Origin: Gammaproteobacteria bacterium
GTDB taxonomy: Bacteria > Pseudomonadota > Gammaproteobacteria > Thiotrichales > Thiotrichaceae
Assembly: GCA_018822845.1 (NCBI GenBank)
Contig: JAHJJD010000054.1
Location: 1-64,000 of the forward strand
Reading direction: 5' to 3'
Length of the DNA: 64,000 nt
Shown: positions 1-8,558 of the stretch, one piece after another
Position numbering within the stretch: the stretch's first letter is position 1
How the letters are laid out: every line of letters begins with the position of its first letter
The notes under the pieces: model-generated
What the model was told of the DNA's origin: nothing
What the model saw: the letters and a program-made list of their open reading frames with translations, nothing else
Databases searched by the model: none
Translations under genes and position numbers: made by a program

Positions 1-540
1 AGTGTTCAGAACGTGGCAGGGGAATAGCATGACAAAGGCAATATGTCTTAATCCCTTTTAAATCAGGGCAGTGTTCAGAAGTTTTCGCCGCTAAGAATGC
101 AGAAATCGCGCTGAGTCTTAATCCCTTTTAAATCAGGGCAGTGTTCAGAAGCAAAAATGATGCAGATGCAATTGCGGCTGAACGTCTTAATCCCTTTTAA
201 ATCAGGGCAGTGTTCAGAACAAATATACCGTGATATGGCAAAGCACTACGAGTCTTAATCCCTTTTAAATCAGGGCAGTGTTCAGAAGTCTAGCCCACAC
301 CGAATGCGTGCGTTATTGGGTGTCTTAATCCCTTTTAAATCAGGGCAGTGTTCAGAACAGCAGAAAATACGGCTTATCAGGACAAGAAAAGTCTTAATCC
401 CTTTTAAATCAGGGCAGTGTTCAGAACGGATAAAACACTTACCTCTCCCGGTGCAAGCCGGGTCTTAATCCCTTTTAAATCAGGGCAGTGTTCAGAAGGC
501 TCGTGTCTAATCAGCCTTTTAAATCAATCGGTTACAGAGA
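1..540. CRISPR. CRISPR array, truncated by the window start: partial repeat 1-11, full 36-nt repeats at 45-80, 115-150, 184-219, 252-287, 322-357, 391-426, 462-497, and a diverged terminal repeat at 505-540
   Basis: Exact repeats of GTCTTAATCCCTTTTAAATCAGGGCAGTGTTCAGAA; seven unique spacers of 32-35 nt; reverse complement ends in ATTAAGAC, resembling the 8-nt type III crRNA 5' tag (ATTGAAAC-like). Confidence 0.98.
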
Positions 541-860
541 CCCTTAGCAGGAAACTCACTGTATAAAAAGTTACCTTGCGTAAAAAATGAACATAATAGA
601 TTGTTAAACAGGCGACACGCTCAGGTATTTTCGTGTTAATGCGATGATTTTACAGATATTTTTTGAAAAATGGAAGAATTATCCGGCAGTTTCGCTACTA
701 TTAGCTCCAAAGTTGATCCCTGACTGGAACCATCCGTGCTAATGGAACAATGGGCTACCCTTAAGACGAGACAAATCAAGCTGTTCTGGCCTCAACAAAA
801 TGAATATCAGCGATTTGGGGGAAGGAGACAGGCTGCACTCTGCACCGAACATGCGCAATT

Positions 861-966
861 GTCTGAACCTGGATTTATGTGATTGGTATGATTAACTGTG
901 ATTTTGATGGTGGCACGCCCAAAAATCACAGTTAATCTGAAAAATCAGCGTAATCCCGGTTCAGAC
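861..966. repeat. 106-bp imperfect palindromic element, possible MITE/REP-like hairpin
   Basis: Outer arms GTCTGAACCTGGATT... / ...AATCCCGGTTCAGAC; inner perfect 16-bp arms GATTAACTGTGATTTT (890-905) / AAAATCACAGTTAATC (922-937). Confidence 0.75.
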
Positions 967-1031
967 ATATATTGCATACGCCACCGATGTTTTGCTCTGG
1001 ATGCTACCAGCCAGTTTGCACGAAAGTGAGA

Positions 1032-2204
1032 TTACGCCTTAAGTTTTGCTTCAAATTTGTCGATGAGTGCTTGTAAGTCCCGGATCAGACTGGTCGCAGG
1101 GTTACGCGCATCTTTTTCCTTAAAGCCCCCGTGTTGAATGTCATTTCTGACATTGCGTATCTGGTCGGCAATCCGTTCTGGTGAGTTTTTGCCTTCGGCT
1201 TCATTCCAGCGGCTTTCCATAGTGCTGCGAACATCGGATTTCAATTGTTGCTCATCTGCGCCTTGTGTCTGTGCGTACAGCGAAATCCAACCCTCGCGCA
1301 ACACGATAGCCGCTTCAGGGTAACGTTCGTAACTGACATACAGCTTTGCCAGTTCCAGCATTGCATGATGCCCTTGATGGTTAAACAACGAATCAGCAGG
1401 AATACCTTGCAGCTTGGCTTTCAACTGCTCCAACACCGGGAACAACGGCATGAAATGGGTACGCACTTCGGCTTCGCTTTGCGCAATCTTGGCGAGTACA
1501 TCGCTGGCACTGCCACGTTCTTTACCCGTGATGATTTGTGGCACACGCACGGTAGAAATATTATCCGAAAAAGCACGGATGGACTCCGCCAAACTCGCCA
1601 AAGTTCTGGGGCGTTCACCCTGCCCCGCCTTTTGGATAGCCGCATTTTCCTGACGTGCCAGCGTTGCCAAATCAGCACCATGCCCGGTTTTCATGAAGCT
1701 TTGCAGGCTGCTCGACCAATTCAGCAAACCGATGAAAGTGCTGATGTCCCAAACAGGCGAAGTGACTGCATCCTTGCGCCATTCACCGTAAAAAGCCTGC
1801 ATCGCTGGCACGCTATCCAGTGTCGAGCGCAGGTAGTTGATCACCGCAGCGGCAAAGAACGGCTGGGCGCGGAAACCGTGGGTAATGTCGAAACTGACAT
1901 GGGCAGCATTGCCCACCGTTACCGCATCACTAATGACCTCAAATTGTTGCCACAGCTCCTCAGTGTTACCACCAGAAGGAATACTGAGAATGGTCGGGCA
2001 CGGCAGTTGCAAACGCTCCAGCTCCTCACTCAGCCCTTGCGCGTGGGAAGCATATGCCTGCCCGGTTGCCAGCACGGTGATTTCATCGGCTTGCAGAAAG
2101 GTTGCCAAGGCTGCGGCGACGTAACGGGTTTGGCATTCCTGCCCGTTGAAGGTGTAACAGGTTTCGGCGTAGTTGCCTGTGCCGAGGAAGGTGATTAGGC
2201 GCAT
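1032..2204 (-). CDS. CRISPR-associated CARF-HEPN protein, TM1812/Csx1-Csx2-like, predicted cOA-activated RNase
   Basis: N-terminal MRLITFLGTGNY CARF motif, FDITHGFRAQP motif, C-terminal RNDIQH (R-x4-H HEPN motif); adjacent to the cmr operon. Confidence 0.85.
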   Translation of the reverse strand: MRLITFLGTGNYAETCYTFNGQECQTRYVAAALATFLQADEITVLATGQAYASHAQGLSEELERLQLPCPTILSIPSGGNTEELWQQFEVISDAVTVGNAAHVSFDITHGFRAQPFFAAAVINYLRSTLDSVPAMQAFYGEWRKDAVTSPVWDISTFIGLLNWSSSLQSFMKTGHGADLATLARQENAAIQKAGQGERPRTLASLAESIRAFSDNISTVRVPQIITGKERGSASDVLAKIAQSEAEVRTHFMPLFPVLEQLKAKLQGIPADSLFNHQGHHAMLELAKLYVSYERYPEAAIVLREGWISLYAQTQGADEQQLKSDVRSTMESRWNEAEGKNSPERIADQIRNVRNDIQHGGFKEKDARNPATSLIRDLQALIDKFEAKLKA

Positions 2205-2229
2205 GGGTTATCCGTTGTGTTAGCGGTTG

Positions 2230-2595
2230 TCAGGCAGCGGCAGCAAGCGGCAACCGCACATCAATTTCATCCCAAGGCACGAAGACCTTGCCGTGTTCGT
2301 CTTTCTCGATCACCAGCCATTCCGTAAGCAGGGCGACATCCTGATGCACATTGCGGTAGTGGCGATCCAGCCGCTTTGCCAGCTCGTAAATGGAAACCGC
2401 GCCGAACTTTTTGAGTTCGCTGATCAACTCCCAGCGTTTGGGGGTGAAGACCTTGGCGAACTGCGGCACGGTTTCAAAGCCGATGCTGAAATGCGGCGCG
2501 ACGGCTTGACCTGCTTCGAGGGCTTGCAGGGTTGCACCGAAGGTGTCGAGGGCAGCAGTGGCGGGTTGAATTTCGACGTGTAGTACATGGCTCAT
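2230..2595 (-). CDS. HTH DNA-binding protein (HVO_A0114/COG4190-like), putative antitoxin
   Basis: FTPKRWELISELKKFGAVSIYELAKRLDRHYRNVHQDVALLTEWLVIEKDEHGKVFVPWDEI; overlaps the DUF6516 toxin gene start-stop. Confidence 0.75.
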   Translation of the reverse strand: MSHVLHVEIQPATAALDTFGATLQALEAGQAVAPHFSIGFETVPQFAKVFTPKRWELISELKKFGAVSIYELAKRLDRHYRNVHQDVALLTEWLVIEKDEHGKVFVPWDEIDVRLPLAAAA

Positions 2596-2879
2596 GATGT
2601 TGCACCTTCTAGGTCACGTTTGAAGTCTGCCAGTAGTGTTGGTACATCTTTGAAAACATAAACCACTTCCAGTACCCCCATATGTTTATGGTCGCCTTTG
2701 CCGCGTTCGTTGTCGTAACCGATGACACGTTTACCCTCAACGATATAAACCAGACGGTATTTGTACGGGTGTTCAGAAGGCGGCACGGGAGTTGGAACTT
2801 CCCATACCACGCCTTCAATAATTCCGTCACCGTAGGCTTGGCGGAACTTGTGGAGGAGCTTTGCTTTCGATTCTGGCAT
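2592..2879 (-). CDS. DUF6516 (TumE-like) putative toxin
   Basis: VIGYDNERGKGDHKHMG signature and EGVVWEVPTPVPPSEHPYKYRLVYI; paired with an HTH gene. Confidence 0.75.
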   Translation of the reverse strand: MPESKAKLLHKFRQAYGDGIIEGVVWEVPTPVPPSEHPYKYRLVYIVEGKRVIGYDNERGKGDHKHMGVLEVVYVFKDVPTLLADFKRDLEGATS

Positions 2880-2929
2880 GATGCGTCATTTATGTAGGGT
2901 TTGTAAAGCCATATAGGGTTTAAGGCGCA

Positions 2930-4057
2930 TCATACTATATCAAACAGCACATTCATATTGCCTTGGCTCTTAACCACAGCCGTTGCCACTAAACGTTGTT
3001 TTTCCAACAGTTTACGTTTGTCATCCGGTAGCTTTGCGAACAATGCCTTGGCATCGTCACCGCGTACTGTTGCCCGCTTTTTGTTACCTGTTGCGGTGAT
3101 TTCGCCACTGCCTTTCTGGTATTGGAAAGTGGACTTTTCCCAGCGTTCATCCTGTTGTTGGAAAGTGCCTGTATTGCCCTTGCCATCAGATTCTAGCTGC
3201 ATTCCACCGTAACCCGTTGCCGTTTTGCCACCTGCACCCGCTTGTTCCAAGGCGCGATTCAATACATCCGCAACATCGGCTAAATCAATCGCAGGGCGTT
3301 TACTGTCAGCATCTGGGTATTGGCGCAGAGCAAAGCTGAACAGCAAAGTGATCTCTTTTGCCACCAGAAATGAAACCGGCACAGGGTCATGCCAATCGGC
3401 TGGCACAGCTTCGGCTGTTCCTGCTGCCTGATCTGTTCCGCCTTTTTCGTACCACTTACCCATGTGCGGAGTCATAATGTCCACGCCGAGTGTCACGGGT
3501 TTGGTAGGCAGTGCATCAAAGAAAATCAGATTGCCCGCTTGGCTATCATAGGTTTGATCTTCAGGTTTTTTGTGGTCACTGCCGAACCAATCAAACAGTA
3601 ATTTTTCCTTGTCGGGGTTTTCTGGATTATCAGTATCCAGATTATTTTCAATGTAACTCCGCACCAAACCTTTAACCGCCGCTCCTGTCAAGTACGGCAC
3701 ACCCAAAGTTGGATGCCACGCAAAACCGTTTTCTACCGGGTGCGGATTGCCCATGCCTGTAACAAAATGCCAATTAGCTTTGAATATATGGCTTTGCCCT
3801 TGCAGACTGGCGGCTAACTGCATTTGGGCTTGTGCATGGGCGGCAAGTTGTTTGTTATTCCCTACTACTCCATTAGTATTGTTATTGAAATGATTCTTTA
3901 GCCATGCTGCATTAGCAGCACTCTCAGGCTTGGGATTTGCCCATTGTTGTTGATCTTTGTATTGGTTAAAAAATCGTTCAAACCAAAGTCCGCGATTACC
4001 TTTATTGGTTATCTCAGGTGGCACTGCTTGTAATTCAACATATAATGGTGTTGTCAT
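2930..4057 (-). CDS. cmr6: Type III-B RAMP protein Cmr6
   Basis: HPTLGVPYLTGAAVKGLVRSYIE RAMP motif; ATGA overlap with cmr5; operon position. Confidence 0.9.
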   Translation of the reverse strand: MTTPLYVELQAVPPEITNKGNRGLWFERFFNQYKDQQQWANPKPESAANAAWLKNHFNNNTNGVVGNNKQLAAHAQAQMQLAASLQGQSHIFKANWHFVTGMGNPHPVENGFAWHPTLGVPYLTGAAVKGLVRSYIENNLDTDNPENPDKEKLLFDWFGSDHKKPEDQTYDSQAGNLIFFDALPTKPVTLGVDIMTPHMGKWYEKGGTDQAAGTAEAVPADWHDPVPVSFLVAKEITLLFSFALRQYPDADSKRPAIDLADVADVLNRALEQAGAGGKTATGYGGMQLESDGKGNTGTFQQQDERWEKSTFQYQKGSGEITATGNKKRATVRGDDAKALFAKLPDDKRKLLEKQRLVATAVVKSQGNMNVLFDIV

Positions 4058-4437
4058 TGCTGCTGCCCCCCACTATCACCATCGGTCATGAATGCTTTGG
4101 CAAATTTTTTCACCCAATCCATCAGCATTTGGGCTTCGGCTTGTGCAAGGCGGTATTTGTGCATATCTTCGCTAGTAATGCCAGCTAGTAAGTTGGCACA
4201 GCCTGCATACGGTTGATCTTGCTGGCACAACCAACCTGATAGCAAGTTATACAACTCACCATGTGTGCCGCCTTTAGACTTGAAGAATGCGGCGGCTTGC
4301 CCCAAGCCATTCATGTGAATCATGGCAGGCAAGTTGGAAGCATGAGCACGGTATTCTTTTTGATTTACGCCATTAGTAATAGCGGCATTCACTTGATCTA
4401 ATGCATACTTCGCCCGCTTTTGTTGCATGGTTTGCAT
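4054..4437 (-). CDS. cmr5: Type III-B small subunit Cmr5
   Basis: 127 aa, QKRAKYALDQVNAAI...YRAHASNLPAMIHMNGLGQAAAFFKSKG; between cmr4 and cmr6. Confidence 0.9.
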   Translation of the reverse strand: MQTMQQKRAKYALDQVNAAITNGVNQKEYRAHASNLPAMIHMNGLGQAAAFFKSKGGTHGELYNLLSGWLCQQDQPYAGCANLLAGITSEDMHKYRLAQAEAQMLMDWVKKFAKAFMTDGDSGGQQQ

Positions 4438-5348
4438 TATTTACCCCCTGCTACAGTTGTAACTGCACACCAGCCCATGCCAACAGTTTCATTGCCACCG
4501 ACTTGCAGCCACGGCTTATCAGCAAACAAACCTGTCACTGCATTCAAAACCCATTGTGCAGATTCATCCTTGGATAAATCCACTGTTTCTGTTTTTGGTT
4601 TTCTAACCGAATTAGCGGATAAACCAACATATAGTAAGGTTTCCGGTGGCAAGGTTTCTTCGTACCATAATTGACCTTTAAGGACGGTTTTCTTTTCGGA
4701 ATCAATTGCAATGTGCGCATTCACGGGCGTGGCATGTTGGCAAAGGTGCGCGAACATATCATTGCTGACAATCACCAACTGTTCTTGCAATACCGGTTTC
4801 GCGTCGTCGACTCTCATCAGGCTTGCTATTGCGTCGATGATGTCCGTTAAATCCCGCAAATTCGTATCGAAACGATATTCTTCCAAAAATAATTTAGCGT
4901 TAGCGGGTTGTTGTGGCACAAGTGCAGGGGTTGTAGTTGCCGTATCTGTCACTGTTGGTATTGCGAATGTTAAATTCATACCAAACCGTTGCGCATCATT
5001 TTGATAGCGCTTCAGTACAGCAGGGCATGTCACCCATTTGAATTGCGAGGTAAGGGAGCGGATAGGCAACAACAGTAACCGCGCATCGCTGACCATAATC
5101 GCACCTGCATGATCACTGGCATTGTTGGTATCAGGGCCAAAAACAAATTTTACGCTGTCATTGTCTTCGCCGTATTGGCTTTCGGCACGGGTGCGCAAAG
5201 CACCTTTCATGCTTGATCCGAAAATGCACGGGTAGCCATTATGCCCTTCACGCTGAATCGGCAGGTCGATAACACCCGTCGTTGAGCCTGTACCCGCGTG
5301 GATGGAGGTTTGTGCCAATAAGCCCAAAATTGCGTTTGCTTGAGTCAT
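4437..5348 (-). CDS. cmr4: Type III-B RAMP protein Cmr4 (backbone, target RNA cleavage)
   Basis: SIHAGTGSTTGVIDLPIQREGHNGYPCIFGSSMKGALR; catalytic-loop Asp (VIDLPIQRE) present. Confidence 0.93.
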   Translation of the reverse strand: MTQANAILGLLAQTSIHAGTGSTTGVIDLPIQREGHNGYPCIFGSSMKGALRTRAESQYGEDNDSVKFVFGPDTNNASDHAGAIMVSDARLLLLPIRSLTSQFKWVTCPAVLKRYQNDAQRFGMNLTFAIPTVTDTATTTPALVPQQPANAKLFLEEYRFDTNLRDLTDIIDAIASLMRVDDAKPVLQEQLVIVSNDMFAHLCQHATPVNAHIAIDSEKKTVLKGQLWYEETLPPETLLYVGLSANSVRKPKTETVDLSKDESAQWVLNAVTGLFADKPWLQVGGNETVGMGWCAVTTVAGGK

Positions 5349-6640
5349 GCTGAATGTCCTGAAGTGTTGTCGTTGTCATCCCAAACGCCGACGGCGAGGT
5401 GTCCGTAGCCGTATTCGGTGAAATCGCCAATGCGTTGGTCGTGTAATGCGTTGATTGCCGCTTGAATGTCGCCATCGTCCACGCTGCAAAAGAATACGCT
5501 GCCAGCAGGAACGAGACTTTTCACGGGGCGCGGTTTGTTGGCTGCCATGTCCCAGCCACCGACACGCTGGACTTTGCCCGTGATTGCACCATGCAAGGTG
5601 AGGGCAATACCGTTGAGTGTGCCGCGCCATACGGTCGGGTTGCATGCTTTGCGATGAAAATCAAGGCAGGGCGAGCCGTATAAAGGCGTGAGCAGATAAA
5701 GGGCAAACGTCGTACCACTGATGCTTACCTTGGGTAGAGTGTTACCTGTTGATTTCACGCTAAGGCTGGCTGTGCGTCCCTCACCGCCCAAACGGATGAT
5801 GGCGTTATTCGGCATGGCAGCGGGTAAGCCTTCTACATCCAATTCAATCGACATGCCAGCTTTGGGGCGAATGTGTTGGGTTTGGTACAACAAGCCTTTT
5901 TGTACGCTGCGCGTGGCGTTATCGCGGGCAATGCCAAGGCGTGATTCTTGCTCAAACAAATTTTTTGCATCGTGGATTTGTTCAGATGTTGGCTTGTCGC
6001 CCTGTAATACCGCTTTCCAACCTGCCTGGTTAAGCCATGCGTTTTCTAGAGGCTTGCTACCTTTGGGTTCGTCGCCGTCAGGGAGTTTTGGCAAGCGCAC
6101 GTTTTCACCCCAATCGCAGCGCACTACGTTTTCAACCACATCTAAGGTAAGTTGGAATAATTTCTCGCCTTTACGCATTAAATGCAGGGGTGCGGGATAG
6201 AAACGCTCACGCTTGTCATCTTCACCCCATGCCAGCCACGGGCCTTCAAAGCGTAGGTTGCCCAGCGATTCGCCGAAACCGATGTGAGTAGCGAGGGGAT
6301 GTTCGCCTTTTTTCTGATCAAACTCATCCCATTTAACGTGCAAATGTTCACCAATCAGGGTGCGCACCGCCCCAGCCAAGGTACGCACGGGAGGCGGGAA
6401 TACGCTTTGGGCTTCACCGAGTGCTTCCATTGGGCGCGACTCACGGAAAAACAGCGTGTCAGTGGCATTGAATACCAAGGTGGCTTTACCATTGACCGTG
6501 TGCTGCACTGCTATTTTTTCAAACGCTTGTTCCTGTGGTGGCGGCGATTTTGAGGTAGCAGGCTTAGTCAGTGACTGTTCTGATTTTTTACCGTAACGCA
6601 CAGGTTTGTATGGCGGTTTGTGCTTGTTAGGTTTACTCAT
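5345..6640 (-). CDS. cmr3: Type III-B protein Cmr3
   Basis: FNATDTLFFRESRPMEALGEAQSVFPPPVRTLAGAVRTLIGEHL; start set at MSKPNKHK. Confidence 0.9.
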   Translation of the reverse strand: MSKPNKHKPPYKPVRYGKKSEQSLTKPATSKSPPPQEQAFEKIAVQHTVNGKATLVFNATDTLFFRESRPMEALGEAQSVFPPPVRTLAGAVRTLIGEHLHVKWDEFDQKKGEHPLATHIGFGESLGNLRFEGPWLAWGEDDKRERFYPAPLHLMRKGEKLFQLTLDVVENVVRCDWGENVRLPKLPDGDEPKGSKPLENAWLNQAGWKAVLQGDKPTSEQIHDAKNLFEQESRLGIARDNATRSVQKGLLYQTQHIRPKAGMSIELDVEGLPAAMPNNAIIRLGGEGRTASLSVKSTGNTLPKVSISGTTFALYLLTPLYGSPCLDFHRKACNPTVWRGTLNGIALTLHGAITGKVQRVGGWDMAANKPRPVKSLVPAGSVFFCSVDDGDIQAAINALHDQRIGDFTEYGYGHLAVGVWDDNDNTSGHSA

Positions 6641-8558
6641 TTTCCATCCCCTTTTGTGCCAGGAAACGCACCAGTAACGCGCCATCAGCTTCCAATCGCT
6701 CACTACGTTCCCATTTTGTACTGTCTGCTTGATCTTTATCGCGGATGACAGGGCGACATTGTTTTAATAAAGGCTCTATCCGGTCTTTGGCTTGATCCAT
6801 TGTCTTTAAGTCAGATTTACCGGAGTTTAGATATTCCATCGCCATCAATGCCAGGGCATCTTCATCCTTTAAAACTCGCTCTTGTTTCTTGGCAAGATCC
6901 GGGTTCAGCAAGTCAAAACGCTCGCGGATTTTGTAGAAAAATTTGCTGGAGAACTGCTCTTTATCCTCTTGGATATTTTGGAAAGACTCAGCAATTTCCT
7001 CCAGATACGTTTTATTTGTTTCTGGTATCAGCGCAATATCCCACGGCTGTGACCATTCGAGTTGCAAGCCGCCCGGTTTCCACACCCGAATAGCGAGAGC
7101 ATCGCGTCCACGGCCATCTTTAGCTACTTCATCCAATAGTTTATGGGCATCATGCAGCACTTTGGTCAGCGGTGTTTTGATATGCACAAACTCAATCGCG
7201 CCGGAAAGTGTGGTGGGAATATCGTTATAGTCAAAGCAATTCATGTAGTGACTACGAAGTTCGGCAGCGCAAGGAATGGCATCTTCCAGCGGCAAAATTG
7301 CCAGTACGTCATCACCGCCTGCATATATCAGAAAACCATTGCACTGGTAGACAATCGGCTGTACACCTTTAGTAAAATCAGCTAAGCCTTCAGTAATAGC
7401 GCATTGCTTGAAGGTGTCACTCATGTGTGAGCCAAGCGAATCACCATCCATCATCAGAACTGCGTAAAATGGCGAAGGTTTAGGCAATTTAGGGTAGGTA
7501 CTGTCACGCACGGCATTCAATGCCTTCAACACCTTTTCAGCTTGTTTTTGATCTTCAACGATATTTGGGTTTTCAAGAGCACTTTCAAAGAATACATTGC
7601 CATCCAATGCTTTCCACTCACGCTTGCCCCATACTTCGGTTAAGCATTTAAGTTGTGTATCCCATTCTCCGTATTCACCTGCCAAGGTGCGAGCTTGGGT
7701 AAAGAAAGTGTTTAAGGTGAGTTCGTCAGCGGTATTCAAGGCTTTTTCCAGCCAATGCACTGCTGCCATGTAGGTTACGGATGGCACAGCACTGGATACT
7801 TTCCAGCCTTTCAATTGCCAACCTTGTGTCATTTTATGATCAAGATTCTTGAAGTGATGACTGAAGCGGCGTTTGACAAAAGCAATGGCACACAGGGCTT
7901 CATTTTTACGAAGATCACTTTTCATGCTTCCTTTGCCACTGTCACGCACTTTGTCCCAGAAATTTTCATTCATGGCTTTGCGGTTAGGGCGTTTTTCACC
8001 CGAAAGCTCTTGCCAGCCGTCCATCATGGCACATTTTACACCGGGTTCTTCGGGCGGGGCGTAAGTACGCCAGTTCTTGCGTTTGTCCAGCGCGGAACTG
8101 TCTTTCTCGTCTTCGGTAATGACCCAGCTCATATCCCAAAAGTTGCTGACCTGCCGATCCCAGATATTGCGCTGCACGCCATTGCTGACCGCTGCCAAAT
8201 CGGCTTCCCAGACTTTTTCGGCGAGGGCTTTCCATGCTTCTTGCACAGCATTTACGACGGCTTCGGGTTTAAACGTGGGGTCAACTGCTGCAACTAATCC
8301 TTTGAAACGGTTAGGAATGCTGCCTTGGGTTGGCTCAGTACCTTTTTTGCCGTCACCGACTAGCCAGGCCATATAATTATCATCCGGCTGTGGAAATTCC
8401 ACCTTGCCATTTTGATGTTTCACAGCTTGAATCGCTACGGCTGCCAGCCACGACAGGATAAATGACCCCGCCCAGAAATCACGGGTACGGCGAGCTTGTG
8501 ACACAAAGCCTTGTACCGGACCAAGGGTGAAGTGGAAATAGTGGGTGTTGTTACTCAT
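6633..8558 (-). CDS. cas10: Cas10/Cmr2 with GGDD cyclase motif, no apparent N-terminal HD domain
   Basis: Begins HYFHFTLGPVQGFVSQARRTRDFWAGSFILSWL (palm-proximal motif); MMDGDSLG and YAGGDDVLAILPLE. Confidence 0.95.
   Translation of the reverse strand: MSNNTHYFHFTLGPVQGFVSQARRTRDFWAGSFILSWLAAVAIQAVKHQNGKVEFPQPDDNYMAWLVGDGKKGTEPTQGSIPNRFKGLVAAVDPTFKPEAVVNAVQEAWKALAEKVWEADLAAVSNGVQRNIWDRQVSNFWDMSWVITEDEKDSSALDKRKNWRTYAPPEEPGVKCAMMDGWQELSGEKRPNRKAMNENFWDKVRDSGKGSMKSDLRKNEALCAIAFVKRRFSHHFKNLDHKMTQGWQLKGWKVSSAVPSVTYMAAVHWLEKALNTADELTLNTFFTQARTLAGEYGEWDTQLKCLTEVWGKREWKALDGNVFFESALENPNIVEDQKQAEKVLKALNAVRDSTYPKLPKPSPFYAVLMMDGDSLGSHMSDTFKQCAITEGLADFTKGVQPIVYQCNGFLIYAGGDDVLAILPLEDAIPCAAELRSHYMNCFDYNDIPTTLSGAIEFVHIKTPLTKVLHDAHKLLDEVAKDGRGRDALAIRVWKPGGLQLEWSQPWDIALIPETNKTYLEEIAESFQNIQEDKEQFSSKFFYKIRERFDLLNPDLAKKQERVLKDEDALALMAMEYLNSGKSDLKTMDQAKDRIEPLLKQCRPVIRDKDQADSTKWERSERLEADGALLVRFLAQKGMENE

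Noticed and set aside
31-461. Recognisable phage or plasmid targets in the spacers
   Set aside because: Spacer origins cannot be assigned without a database search.
740-881. 47-codon ORF (MEQWATLKTRQIK...) between array and palindromic element
   Set aside because: Too short, runs into the palindromic element, no recognisable homology; possible remnant only.
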